In this document: positions 44,148 through 51,972 of the stretch, one piece after another
How the letters are laid out: the number at the start of each line of letters is the position of its first letter
Position numbering within the stretch: position 1 is the stretch's first letter
The notes under the pieces: model-generated
Database searches by the model: none
Told to the model about the DNA's origin: nothing
What the model saw: the letters and a program-made list of their open reading frames with translations, nothing else
Translations under genes and position numbers: made by a program
From: Bacillus sp. FJAT-27225
GTDB taxonomy: Bacteria > Bacillota > Bacilli > Bacillales > Cytobacillaceae
Direction: 5' to 3'
Length of the DNA: 64,000 bases
Assembly (NCBI RefSeq): GCF_001685025.1
Contig: NZ_MAYU01000001.1
Coordinates: 124,001 to 188,000, forward strand

Positions 44148-44537
44148 ATGAAAATCATTGTTACCAGCCTATTTGTAGAAGACCAAGACAAAGCATTGGA
44201 ATTCTATACAGAAAAGCTAGGCTTTGTAAAAAAGCATGACGTACCTATGGGGGAATTCAGGTGGATCACGCTTGTTTCTCCTGATGCTCAGGACGGTACC
44301 GAGCTTTTGCTCGAACCGAATGTGCATCCTGCTGCAAAGGAATATCAAAAGAAGATATTTGGCGATGGCATCCCAGCAACAATGTTTGGCGTTGCAGATA
44401 TACGTACAGAGTACAATCGATTGGTAGAATCCGGAGTAAAGTTCACCATGGAACCGACAAAAATGGGGGAAGTCACAATAGCTGTTTTCGACGATACATG
44501 TGGAAACCTTATTCAAATAGCCCAGCAGGAGGGTTAA
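44148..44537 (+). CDS. VOC superfamily protein
   Basis: A 129-aa glyoxalase-fold protein: first module LFVEDQDKALEFYTEKLGF and RWITLVSP, second module TMFGVADIRTEYNRLVESG ending FDDTCGNLIQIAQ. GGAGGC ribosome binding site. Similar to PhnB/YaeR-type small enzymes. It is the third VOC protein in the window (28373, 37861), each unrelated in operon context. Confidence 0.88.
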   Translation: MKIIVTSLFVEDQDKALEFYTEKLGFVKKHDVPMGEFRWITLVSPDAQDGTELLLEPNVHPAAKEYQKKIFGDGIPATMFGVADIRTEYNRLVESGVKFTMEPTKMGEVTIAVFDDTCGNLIQIAQQEG

Positions 44538-44627
44538 GACTTTACCTTGTTCCCAATTAAAGAAGAAGTCAGCGACTAGAAACGGGTTCCGTTTCCTATC
44601 GCAAACATAAGAAAATGTATAGTAAAA

Positions 44628-44668
44628 TGAGTGACAAATTGTATGCTAATTTGTCACTCATTTTTTAT
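44628..44668 (+). terminator. Strong Rho-independent terminator
   Basis: Perfect 13-base stem TGAGTGACAAATT / AATTTGTCACTCA, seven-base loop, T6. It ends the VOC gene. Just upstream, an ACGGGTTCCGTTT palindrome recurs inverted at 49838-49870. Confidence 0.9.
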
Positions 44669-44713
44669 TGATATAAAGCGATTTAAGCAGAAAATTCAAT
44701 AAAATTTGTCTGC

Positions 44714-45329
44714 GAAAATGCACCCCAATTTTTAAGAGTACAATGGCTGTTGTACCCCATCATTTTAACATACAAATTTATATTAAGATGCTTTAGGTTC
44801 TTCTAATGTTACAGTGTATCCTAAGCTTTCGAGTCGTCTAAGGGAATGCCGAACAATCGAATGTGGCCGTTGTTTATCAAAGTAGTCTTCACCTAAGTCT
44901 ACATACATTTCTTTCCGGGGTTAAGAGATAATAAGCGATGCGCAACATGGCATGAGCACCTACAATTCCTGCACGTTTCTTGCCTTTTCGAGAAGCTGTA
45001 CGTCTATACAGTGCTCCTAGATAGTTTTTGGATCCTCTTACAGAATAAGCTGCCTCCGTTAATGCTGATCTCAAATACTTGTTTCCTGTTTTTTGTTTTG
45101 GCCGATTTTCTTTTCCCTGCACTTTCGTTTTGTCCAGGAACAAGGCCAGCCCATGAACACATGTGGGCTGCAGAAGGAAACGATTCTTAACATGGGTCCC
45201 AATTTCGGATAAGATTTGCTCGGCCATTCCGGTGGCTAAACCAGGAATGGAATCCAGGCGCTCTATATCTTCTTGGTGGGAACTGACTCTTGCCGCCACC
45301 TTTTGATCCAGCATCTCAATTTGGAGGTT
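44714..45329 (-). mobile_element. IS110-family insertion sequence remnant
   Basis: The region holds the C-terminal half of an IS110 transposase plus its non-coding end, which matches the solo segment at 42005. The N-terminal (DEDD nuclease) half and the other end are absent: a plus-strand gene fragment begins immediately at about 45330. The element is therefore inactive. Confidence 0.75.
44783..45329 (-). pseudogene. IS110 transposase, truncated and frameshifted
   Basis: Transposase_20-type C-terminal domain: RLDSIPGLATGMAEQILSEI, RPKQKTGNKYLRSALTEAAY and GAHAMLRIAYYLLT. Translation is open from about 45329 to a frameshift near 44920. After it the neighbouring frame continues with KEMYVDLGEDYFDKQRP and RRLESLGYTVTLEEPKAS up to TAA at 44783. 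The catalytic DEDD domain is missing. Two lesions confirm decay. Confidence 0.85.
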
Positions 45330-45452
45330 AAGCCTAATGAGAATTTATCTGTAAACTTTTTAGAAGTAGGCGGAGAGATATACTCTTCTAACGAAGATAG
45401 TAAGGTAATTATCGTAAAGCGAGAAAATGGAAGTTTAGAAAAAATGCCTTAA
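45330..45452 (+). pseudogene. C-terminal fragment of a disrupted gene
   Basis: An open frame without start runs from the IS boundary to TAA at 45450. It has a protein-like composition (LSVNFLEVGGEIYSSN, SKVIIVKRENGSLEKMP). It looks like the tail of a host gene whose upstream part was lost through the IS110 event. Original function unknown. Confidence 0.45.
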
Positions 45453-45627
45453 GAAGATTACTACAAAAATGAATGAAGGTTGTTACATTCTCTGTGGTGA
45501 ATCGCCGTTTTTGCGATTCATGGATGGCTAAAGGGTGCTTTCCTTTAAGCAATAAATAAAGCTTGTATCTTAATTGTTCCTGTATTTTATTATCTTTGCT
45601 GAAAATAATAAGTTCGGGGGTGATAAA

Positions 45628-45813
45628 ATGGCAACTGCTAAAATCGGGGACAATATTTTATTTAAGCGTGATGGGGAAAGGTATGAAGGAACTGTTACGG
45701 TTGTAAGAGAAAATTCTGTTATTGTTGAGTACGGATACAACAAAGAAAAAGATGAACCTATTACAACCATAGTCAATCATAAAAATTATAAAATTACGAA
45801 TGCAACTTTGTGA
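45628..45813 (+). CDS. DUF2187 protein, YkvS-like paralogue
   Basis: A 61-aa single-domain protein: AKIGDNILFKRDGERYEGTV, VVRENSVIVEYGY and TIVNHKNYKI. It is clearly paralogous to the protein at 30994, including the VRxNSVIV core and the V(V/N)H(S/K)NY tail. ATG 45628 with GGGGGTGAT upstream. Followed by a dispersed repeat terminator. Function unknown. Confidence 0.86.
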   Translation: MATAKIGDNILFKRDGERYEGTVTVVRENSVIVEYGYNKEKDEPITTIVNHKNYKITNATL

Positions 45814-45831
45814 ACATTTGTACTTAAAGTA

Positions 45832-45905
45832 ACGGGTGCTTTGATCCAAGAAGGATTAAGGCATCTTTTTGTTGAATTCCTTATCGAGCTAAAGGTGCAG
45901 TTTAG
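45832..45905 (+). repeat. Dispersed hairpin repeat copy 4 (fullest copy, terminator)
   Basis: AACGGGTGC leads into TGCTTTGATCC / GGATTAAGGCA (45837-45863) and TCTTTTT. The flank GTTGAATTCCTTATCGAGCT and the tail AAAGGTGCAGTTTAGTTAAA follow. The hairpin terminates the DUF2187 gene. This copy shows the whole unit seen in pieces elsewhere. Confidence 0.87.
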
Positions 45906-46001
45906 TTAAAGAAACCACCTCTCGCTAGCATAAAAATAATTTTCGAATTCAACAAGGTGATTCCCTCATTTGGTAAAATAAAGAAAAGGAGTGGGAATCG
46001 T

Positions 46002-46289
46002 ATGAAAAGAAAGAGACCAACATTACAAAATAAATTGGAAATTCCGGTTAACATCTATAAGGGCGAGGATTTGATTGATGAATGCAAAAGCATCCAGGAT
46101 GCGGCAAGGTTCTTTAAAAAAGAAACAAACGCAAAACGGTTCAATTGGTCAGCAATAAACAATGGGATATAGTTCGATGAACCATACGCTGGGAATGGGG
46201 CTACATACTTTTTTACAACCCATCCGGAAGCTGTGAAGCACAAAATGGAGAGTCTGAAGGAAAAGTCTTTGACAACCGGCATAGATTAA
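46002..46289 (+). pseudogene. Small ORF with in-frame stop, NUMOD-like
   Basis: ATG 46002 with AAGGAG upstream. Codons 1-56 encode MKRKRPTLQNKLEIPVNIYK and CKSIQDAARFFKKETNAKRF, then TAG (46170-46172). The same frame continues with FDEPYAGNGATYFFTTHPEA to TAA at 46287. The SIQDAARF pattern resembles NUMOD1-type helix-turn-helix modules. One nonsense mutation explains the break; full length would be 95 codons. Confidence 0.68.
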
Positions 46290-46332
46290 GTTTGAGGCTT
46301 CACCATTCTTGATTGGGAAGAGAGGCTAAAAA

Positions 46333-46995
46333 TTGAAAAAAAGAAAACTTACTGGTTTAGAAAGCATGAATTTTGATTATGGACAGGGAGATTGGGATTT
46401 AAAAGACATATCTTCTCCCAAAACGAATCATTATCAGCGCCAATCAACCCTTAAACCAATATCAAAAGGAAAAACAATAGCTAGTGGATTAGGCAGCGGA
46501 ATAATAGTCGCCATTGCTATCATTTTTTTTGTTTTAAAATTTGGGTTGAATGATGTTTCCGCCGCTGATGTCACTGGATATCTCAATAAAATTTTCACTC
46601 TGCAAAACCAGGCATACACATCCTTAAACGAAGTTCAGCGGAATTATACCCTTCAAGAAACTAATTCATTTCTGCAGGATTTAGACCAGAAAGATGCTTC
46701 TTTTCAACAAAGTCTTTCCAACGATTTATCGAAAATGAAGGTACCAAAAGGATTCGAACAATACCATCAGTTAGCAACTCATACCCTTCTTGATATTAGT
46801 CTGATTTTGCACCAGTACAGATTGAACAAACAAAGCGGCATAAAAAATACGGATACAATAAATCAACTGATTTTTGATCTGAACAACAATAAAGTCTCAC
46901 AAAACCAGGAATTAATCCGGGTTTTCGATAGCAAGCATATATCATATACCTTACGACCGGATGGGACAATTTCTTCATATAGCGTCAAACAGTAA
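46333..46995 (+). CDS. Membrane-anchored hypothetical protein (220 aa)
   Basis: TTG start with GAGAGG upstream. A charged cytosolic tail (1-48) precedes a single membrane helix (about 52-70, SGIIVAIAIIFFVLKFGL) and a helical extracytoplasmic domain with LNKIFTLQNQAYTSLNEVQ and LDQKDASFQQSLSNDLSKM. Possible coiled coil. No known family. Downstream hairpin at 47015. Confidence 0.75.
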   Translation: MKKRKLTGLESMNFDYGQGDWDLKDISSPKTNHYQRQSTLKPISKGKTIASGLGSGIIVAIAIIFFVLKFGLNDVSAADVTGYLNKIFTLQNQAYTSLNEVQRNYTLQETNSFLQDLDQKDASFQQSLSNDLSKMKVPKGFEQYHQLATHTLLDISLILHQYRLNKQSGIKNTDTINQLIFDLNNNKVSQNQELIRVFDSKHISYTLRPDGTISSYSVKQ

Positions 46996-47356
46996 TGGGT
47001 TTTTAATATCATATAGCCACCCTCGGGCGGCTTTATTTTGTTAATAAATATAGGTAAACCCGGTAAAATCTCAGGTAAATACTATTCTTTTTTGGTAATC
47101 TTTCGTTTTTATGGTTTTACCTTAAGCGCGCCGAACAACGAGATATTGTACTACCGACCATTTTCGATTGATGGCTACTTTATAACGAATTTTGAAGTTG
47201 AGAGAATGAAGTTAAAGGGTAGGGCTGAATACCCTTCTTGTTTAACTAACGGGGCAGCATTAGTTCAACAAGAATTTAAAGAACAGTTAGGAATGAGGAA
47301 GTACAATTTTGACTTTCGAGAAATTATTTTTGTATTTCGGAAGGGAATGAACGCAA
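46996..47356. other. Terminator and gene-free stretch
   Basis: AGCCACCC / GGGCGGCT hairpin (47015-47032, one mismatch) with TTATTTT ends the upstream gene. The overlapping open frame 47038-47469 has no ribosome binding site and overlaps the real gene at 47357, so it is not called. Confidence 0.55.
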
Positions 47357-47653
47357 TTGAGAGTAATCTTGGAACTTATTCGAGTTATAGTAATACTTCT
47401 CATTTTGGGTGTTTTAATGGGAGCGTTCTTAAAGTTAATATATGCGAGTTTTGGAATAAATTTAGATAATACCAATGGTGCTCGGTTAGTTGGAATATCA
47501 ACCCTGATTTTACTTTTTGTTTTGTATAGAAATAAACTTCAATTTTCTGGATTTTACAATGGAGCAGGTAAGGTAAAACTCTCGAAAAAATTTAGCCTTT
47601 CTTTGATTTTTTTCTCCGTAATAATGCTACTTTTAGCTCCCTACTTCAACTAA
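47357..47653 (+). CDS. Small membrane protein (98 aa)
   Basis: TTG start with GGAAGGGA upstream. Three hydrophobic helices (LIRVIVILLILGVLMGAFL; LVGISTLILLFVLY; FSLSLIFFSVIMLLLAPYF). No named family. The gene overlaps the start of a dispersed repeat unit, which probably acts as its terminator. Confidence 0.72.
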   Translation: MRVILELIRVIVILLILGVLMGAFLKLIYASFGINLDNTNGARLVGISTLILLFVLYRNKLQFSGFYNGAGKVKLSKKFSLSLIFFSVIMLLLAPYFN

Positions 47654-47730
47654 CGTGTGAGTTGATCCAGGAAGGATTAGTGCCTTGTTGAATCCCTTAT
47701 TAAGCAAACGTGGCAGGTTATTTGAATAAG
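47651..47730 (+). repeat. Dispersed hairpin repeat copy 5
   Basis: AACGTGTGAGTTGATCC, AGGAA, then GGATTAGTGCC, GTTGAATCCCTTATTAAGC and GTGGCAGGTTATTTGAATAA. The hairpin is weaker and the T-tract is reduced to TTG, but order and flanks match copy 4. Confidence 0.8.
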
Positions 47731-47795
47731 CAAAATTGCCTAAAATTTGTAATTCTTGGTATAGTATAACCGAATAAATAACCTGGGAGGCAAAA

Positions 47796-48182
47796 ATGAG
47801 AAGACCTTTAGGTGTTTCATTGATTAGTTTTTTTTATATCTTTGGTGCATTTATTTTATTGGTTACCACTATATTTTATAATCCTAATTCAAACGTTATT
47901 GGTATAGCTGAAAGGTTTGGGCTTTCTGCATTACCAGAACAACTGGTAAGAGTAATTGTTGCCTTATTCTCATTGGGAATGGTTTACGGCTATTTTAGAT
48001 TGAAAAAATGGGGCTTTTGGCTAATGGACCTCTACTCAGTGATTTTTGGATTATTGAGTTCCTTACTTTTTACTAACCAACAACAACAACCATACTTAGG
48101 GAACTTTATATGGTCAATCATTGTGTTAGCTTATACCGTTTATATACGGGACTCATTTTTTAAAACAAAGTTTCAATATTAA
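47796..48182 (+). CDS. Membrane protein (128 aa)
   Basis: ATG with TGGGAGG upstream. Four hydrophobic helices (SLISFFYIFGAFILLVTTIF; LVRVIVALFSLGMVYGYF; WLMDLYSVIFGLLSSLLF; FIWSIIVLAYTVYI). Unrecognised family. Ends with the strong hairpin at 48214. Confidence 0.78.
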   Translation: MRRPLGVSLISFFYIFGAFILLVTTIFYNPNSNVIGIAERFGLSALPEQLVRVIVALFSLGMVYGYFRLKKWGFWLMDLYSVIFGLLSSLLFTNQQQQPYLGNFIWSIIVLAYTVYIRDSFFKTKFQY

Positions 48183-48213
48183 TTACCAATACTAGGGGTA
48201 AACCCAGCTCAAC

Positions 48214-48243
48214 GTGCTGCCAATATAGGGCAGCACTTTTGTT
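48214..48243 (+). terminator. Rho-independent terminator
   Basis: GTGCTGCC / GGCAGCAC stem, seven-base loop, T4. Confidence 0.82.
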
Positions 48244-48437
48244 ATTCAGCAAAAGGGCAGAAGAGTTGAATAAGAATATCAATTGATGTTCTGTTTCTTT
48301 TGTTATTAAAATCAGAAATTTAAAATTAAAGTTTTAGTTCTTGTGTTATTATTTGGTTAAAGTGATTGTGCTAAAGGGCATTTAACGAATAATACTTTTT
48401 AAGATTTAAACAAAATATAAATCAAGGGGTGTTAAAT

Positions 48438-48620
48438 ATGTCTAAAGAAGTTATTGCCATAGTCGCCATAGTTTCTTTTGCAGTATGGATTGCGGTTTCC
48501 AGAGAAGCTGTAAAACCTTCAAAAGAGATAAATTGGCGAAAAATGATAACCTTAATCTTTGCGGGAACTTTATCGGCATTTGTTATAACCATTTCGCTTT
48601 TTCAAAGCCTGCCGTTTTAG
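48438..48620 (+). CDS. Small membrane protein (60 aa)
   Basis: ATG 48438 with AAGGGG upstream. Two hydrophobic helices (VIAIVAIVSFAVWIAV; MITLIFAGTLSAFVITISLF) around a basic loop. Unrecognised. The repeat hairpin at 48634 serves as its terminator. Confidence 0.7.
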   Translation: MSKEVIAIVAIVSFAVWIAVSREAVKPSKEINWRKMITLIFAGTLSAFVITISLFQSLPF

Positions 48621-48623
48621 TTC

Positions 48624-48700
48624 CGTTAACGGGTGCGTTTCTACAATAAGTGGAGACGCATTTTTTTTATTGAAGTAACGGGGCAGGTTAGCTTAAGAAT
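48624..48700 (+). repeat. Dispersed hairpin repeat copy 6 (terminator)
   Basis: GTTAACGGG leads into TGCGTTTCTAC / GTGGAGACGCA and T8, then TTGAAGTAACGGGGCAGG and TTAGCTTAAG. The stem differs from the ATCC/GGAT copies but pairs as well, and the flanks are the same. A further tail-only copy (AAAGGGGCAGGTTAGC) is at 48998-49013. Confidence 0.85.
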
Positions 48701-48778
48701 GAAAATAAAAATATGCAGTTAAACTTTTAAATAGTGATATTTCTCAGTTCTAGGAACTGAGAAAAAAGGGGGACCACA

Positions 48779-48940
48779 ATGAAAAAAACGGTCATTAAAG
48801 TATGCTGGACCATTATATGTATTTGTTTAGTAATGAAACTTATTTTTGGAGATAGTTTTATATCTTTTATTTTTACTGTTATAGGATATTTTACTTTTGC
48901 CACATATGCTATTGCCGTTTTAATTAAAGAGGAAGAATGA
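48779..48940 (+). CDS. Small membrane protein (53 aa)
   Basis: ATG with AAAGGGGGA upstream. Two hydrophobic helices (VCWTIICICLVMKLIFG; FISFIFTVIGYFTFATYA) and a basic/acidic tail KEEE. Unrecognised. Stop TGA at 48938. Confidence 0.68.
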   Translation: MKKTVIKVCWTIICICLVMKLIFGDSFISFIFTVIGYFTFATYAIAVLIKEEE

Positions 48941-49077
48941 TGTTATTCATTGTAGTACAGCATTTCTTTTACTTTTGGTTATATCCTTATGGGGCTAAAG
49001 GGGCAGGTTAGCACAATAAGGAATATGGAATTATATGTGTAATTTTATTGAGGAGAAAATACTTGGAGGAGGAACAT

Positions 49078-49551
49078 TTGAGAAAATTAATGGTTTTAAT
49101 TCTTTGTTTGTCACTAATTGGTTGTTCAAATACAAAACAAACCATCAAGGAAGAAAACTGGGTAGAAAGTGCAACATTGGTTAGAGAAGTTGTTGTTACT
49201 GACGATGGACAAAAAGGAGACTTTGTTTTTCGTATCGGAAATAACGGAAAACTTGGATTTGGAGAGTACGGTCCTTTCATTGCAGGTCAATCCCAAAAAT
49301 ATATGTGGCATTTTTGGGGAGATGAAAAAGTCCTAAAAAAACCATTTAAAGTAATCGGAGTGAACAAAGAAACAGGTGAGGAAATAACTGTTTTCCAATT
49401 ACCAGGTAGTAATAGTCTTGCTCCTAATACTGGAGCTGACCACCACATTCCTTCGTCAATAATGTTGCCAAGCCCAGGCTTATGGCGATTAGAAGCCTAT
49501 TTCGGCGACAAGTTGTTTGGGAATGTTGTTGTAAATGTGAAAGAAAGATAA
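49078..49551 (+). CDS. Lipoprotein, DUF4871-like
   Basis: TTG start with GGAGGA upstream. Lipoprotein signal MRKLMVLILCLSLIGC (lipobox LIGC). The mature part ends with SIMLPSPGLWRLEAYFGDKL then FGNVVVNV, the same beta-sandwich tail as the lipoprotein at 34189. Central GFGEYGPFIAGQSQKYMWHF and FKVIGVNKETGEE are also shared in type. Probably an extracytoplasmic ligand or wall-contact protein; not proven. Confidence 0.82.
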   Translation: MRKLMVLILCLSLIGCSNTKQTIKEENWVESATLVREVVVTDDGQKGDFVFRIGNNGKLGFGEYGPFIAGQSQKYMWHFWGDEKVLKKPFKVIGVNKETGEEITVFQLPGSNSLAPNTGADHHIPSSIMLPSPGLWRLEAYFGDKLFGNVVVNVKER

Positions 49552-49560
49552 GATGTTCTT

Positions 49561-49660
49561 GTTCAAAGGGTGCTTTAATCCAAGAAGGATTGAGGCATCT
49601 TTTTACGGTGGTCGTTATTGAACAAAAGGGGAGTATTCTTGTAACAAAGAAAAGTATGTG
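49561..49660 (+). repeat. Dispersed hairpin repeat copy 7 (terminator)
   Basis: GGGTGC then TGCTTTAATCC / GGATTGAGGCA and T5, then a diverged flank with TTATTGAACAAAAGGGGA. Ends the lipoprotein gene. Confidence 0.82.
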
Positions 49661-49699
49661 AATAAATGCACTTAAACTATCGGGTGCTTTAGTTAAACA

Positions 49700-49870
49700 A
49701 CACTAAATTAATTCAAAGATAGCTTAGTCCCTTGCGGAGCTAGGCTATTTATAAAACAAAAAGCACCGCAAAATACGGTGCAAATAGAACTACATTTTAC
49801 TTTACATATTTAGCTGTAATTTCATCTTTTACGATAGAAAACGGAACCCGTTAAGCGACTAGGCTGCCTT
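49700..49870. repeat. Composite hairpin repeat, copy B (full)
   Basis: Hairpin TAGCTTAGTCCC / GGAGCTAGGCTA, then AAAAAGCACCG / CGGTGC, then TTTACTTTACA, and finally ACGATAGAAAACGGAACCCG and TTAAGCGACTAGG. Its left part matches 42421-42545; its right part is the inverted counterpart of the 44575-44602 segment. The GCACCG hairpin doubles as terminator for the minus gene at 49917. Confidence 0.75.
49757..49783 (-). terminator. Terminator of the YkhA-like gene
   Basis: On the minus strand GCACCG / CGGTGC, seven-base loop, TTTTTG tail. Confidence 0.75.
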
Positions 49871-49916
49871 TTTCATAGTAAACACAAAATATTGACGGTG
49901 TTGACGTATTTTTTGT

Positions 49917-50435
49917 TTACCCCCATGGCATGCCGGTGTCCAATTTCTTGGCGAGCTGTTTGCTGTTTTCACGGCGCTTTTTCCGGGCTTTGGCGCGTTC
50001 AGCCCCGCTTTCATGAAGCATGATTTCTTCTTGTGTATGCGGGATGACTTTCGGTACTGTAACAGGCTTTCCGTCCTGTGATAATGCCACGAAGGTGAGG
50101 AAGGAGGTAGCTGCCAATTTACGTTCTCCTGTTTTTAAATTCTCAGAAATGATTTTTACAAAGACCTCCATCGATGATGTACCTACCCAGGTGACAAATG
50201 ACTCCAGGCAAACTGAATCATCCTTCTGAATGGGAGTTAGAAAGTCAACAGAGTCCATTGAAGCCGTTACAATATCTGTTCGCGCATGCCGAGATGCGGA
50301 AATCGAGGCAACATCGTCTATCATGCTCATCAACTTCCCGCCAAATAAAGTACCATGGTTATTCGTATCAGGAGGCAATACCCGGCTTGTCTTGATGACT
50401 TTTGATGCCGAGCACGACTTTGTATGTTCGTCCAT
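49917..50435 (-). CDS. Acyl-CoA thioesterase, YkhA family
   Basis: A 172-aa hotdog-fold hydrolase of acyl-CoA thioesters. Motifs: RVLPPDTNNHGTLFGGKLM (active-site Asn/Gly region) and IDDVASISASRHARTDIVTA, then VDFLTPIQKDD. The basic C-terminal extension AKARKKRRENSKQLAKK is typical of YkhA. ATG with GAAAGAGGA upstream. Cytosolic hexamer in known relatives. Monocistronic. Confidence 0.93.
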   Translation of the reverse strand: MDEHTKSCSASKVIKTSRVLPPDTNNHGTLFGGKLMSMIDDVASISASRHARTDIVTASMDSVDFLTPIQKDDSVCLESFVTWVGTSSMEVFVKIISENLKTGERKLAATSFLTFVALSQDGKPVTVPKVIPHTQEEIMLHESGAERAKARKKRRENSKQLAKKLDTGMPWG

Positions 50436-50523
50436 GTATATTCCTCTTTCCTAGTTTTTTCTATACTATTATAGTGCTAACCCGAAGTATATCCAATCAT
50501 TAACAGCGAGAATAGTTTTAAAC

Positions 50524-50548
50524 GAAAAAAGAGCCCCTTTAGGACTCT
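50524..50548 (-). terminator. Rho-independent terminator
   Basis: On the minus strand AGAGTCC / GGGCTCT (one wobble) then T6. It ends the sensor-kinase transcript. Confidence 0.75.
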
Positions 50549-50599
50549 GTATTCAAAGCTTGTTCATTCAAGTTACCGTTAATAAAGGCTAAAAACAGG

Positions 50600-51724
50600 C
50601 TAGTTTGCAGGCAAGGTTATTTCAAACGTTGTTACATCTTCGTCCGACATGCACCGAATGCTTCCATTGTGTTTTTCAATAATGTTTTTGCAAACATATA
50701 AACCAATACCGGTACCCAGTTTTTTTGTAGTATAAAAAGGTTCAAAGATAATCTTTACGGCTTCTTCATTAATTGGCATTCCATTGTTAGAAATCCTAAT
50801 TTTAATATCTTCTTTCCCTAAAAGTGTATCAATCGCAATACATCTTTTTCTTTCATTCTCAATGACAGCGTCAATCGCGTTCATTAACACATTTAGAAAA
50901 ACCTGCTTTAATTCATTACGGTCACCATAAACAGTCGTACGAGCGTCTATATGGGAGACAACTTGAATATTTCCATCTGCAATACTCGGGTAAAGAAAAT
51001 CAATTACTTCGGTTAATAGGTCTTTAATTGGAATGTTCTCGCATTTGTTATCGTAAACAATATTCAGTTTGGATGTATGGAGGAACTGGGTGATTCTGAA
51101 TTTAAGCTGGTCCAGTTCGGTACTAACTACATCCAAATAAGGCAGGTCAGGGTAATCACTTTTTAAAAGGCGAATGAAACCCATCACAGATGTTAACGGG
51201 TTTCGGAATTCATGAACAAAGCTTGATGACATTTGACCAAGGATGGCCAGCCGATCCTTATGGGTTTGAGAAATATAATAGTTTATTTCCTGAAGTTTTT
51301 GGTCCTTTAATTCAGTGTAGCGGCTAACCGCATAATAACAGAACAAATCAAACTGTCTATTTATAATGTCGATGATGGGCTGAAGATCGATAGGGTCAAT
51401 TCCGGAACAATAAACATGTTTGACGATTAGACTACGGCCAAGATTGACATTGTATACGAACTCGCCAATATTAATATTTGCATTTAGGCGTTCCTGAGCG
51501 ACCTTACAGGCCAGAAATTTTAAATCGCTATCCGGAAATGGGGCTGAAATTGTCTTTATTGTTAATTCGTACATTAAATTCCCATTTTTCCGTATAAGGT
51601 CCCGGTCGTCCTCGATTTCATTTACGACAATTTGTTCTTCCCAATCATCCAAAAATAGTTGCTGATTTTCCTGAAGAAATCGAGCCAGCTTTTTGTACCT
51701 TTCAGATGTAACAATTGTTTTCAT
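50600..51724 (-). CDS. HisK_N-type sensor histidine kinase
   Basis: A 374-aa soluble kinase with no membrane segment. An N-terminal HisK_N domain (about 1-140) is followed by the phosphoacceptor H171 in FVHEFRNPLTSVMGFIR, N-box NVLMNAIDAV, and G-boxes ISNNGMPI and GTGIGLYVCK. HisK_N kinases of Bacillus are often orphan and feed the Spo0 phosphorelay. No response regulator lies nearby, which fits an orphan sporulation-type kinase. Input signal unknown. Confidence 0.9.
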   Translation of the reverse strand: MKTIVTSERYKKLARFLQENQQLFLDDWEEQIVVNEIEDDRDLIRKNGNLMYELTIKTISAPFPDSDLKFLACKVAQERLNANINIGEFVYNVNLGRSLIVKHVYCSGIDPIDLQPIIDIINRQFDLFCYYAVSRYTELKDQKLQEINYYISQTHKDRLAILGQMSSSFVHEFRNPLTSVMGFIRLLKSDYPDLPYLDVVSTELDQLKFRITQFLHTSKLNIVYDNKCENIPIKDLLTEVIDFLYPSIADGNIQVVSHIDARTTVYGDRNELKQVFLNVLMNAIDAVIENERKRCIAIDTLLGKEDIKIRISNNGMPINEEAVKIIFEPFYTTKKLGTGIGLYVCKNIIEKHNGSIRCMSDEDVTTFEITLPAN

Positions 51725-51972
51725 AGTAAGCCTGCTTTCTGTTGAAAGTTGGTACCGTTAGACCAAGAAATAGCAGTTCTTTTCATTATTGGCATAATGG
51801 AAATATACCACATTATTTAGAATTAATATACAAATTAGGTGGGAGTTATTTTTTGCCACAGGAAGGAAAGAGAAATGCGAAAGCGAATACATTAATATGT
51901 ACAATTCTGGTAATTTTTCAAAAAATACAGCTTAGCTCCGGATTGCCTGAGCCGTAAATGAGGAGTGGGGAA

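Noticed and set aside
47038-47469. 143-codon plus-strand open frame
   Set aside because: Overlaps the 98-aa membrane protein gene in another frame, no ribosome binding site, starts in the terminator tail.
51742-51957. 71-codon open frame upstream of the PH-like gene
   Set aside because: No ribosome binding site; lies in the divergent promoter region of the kinase gene.
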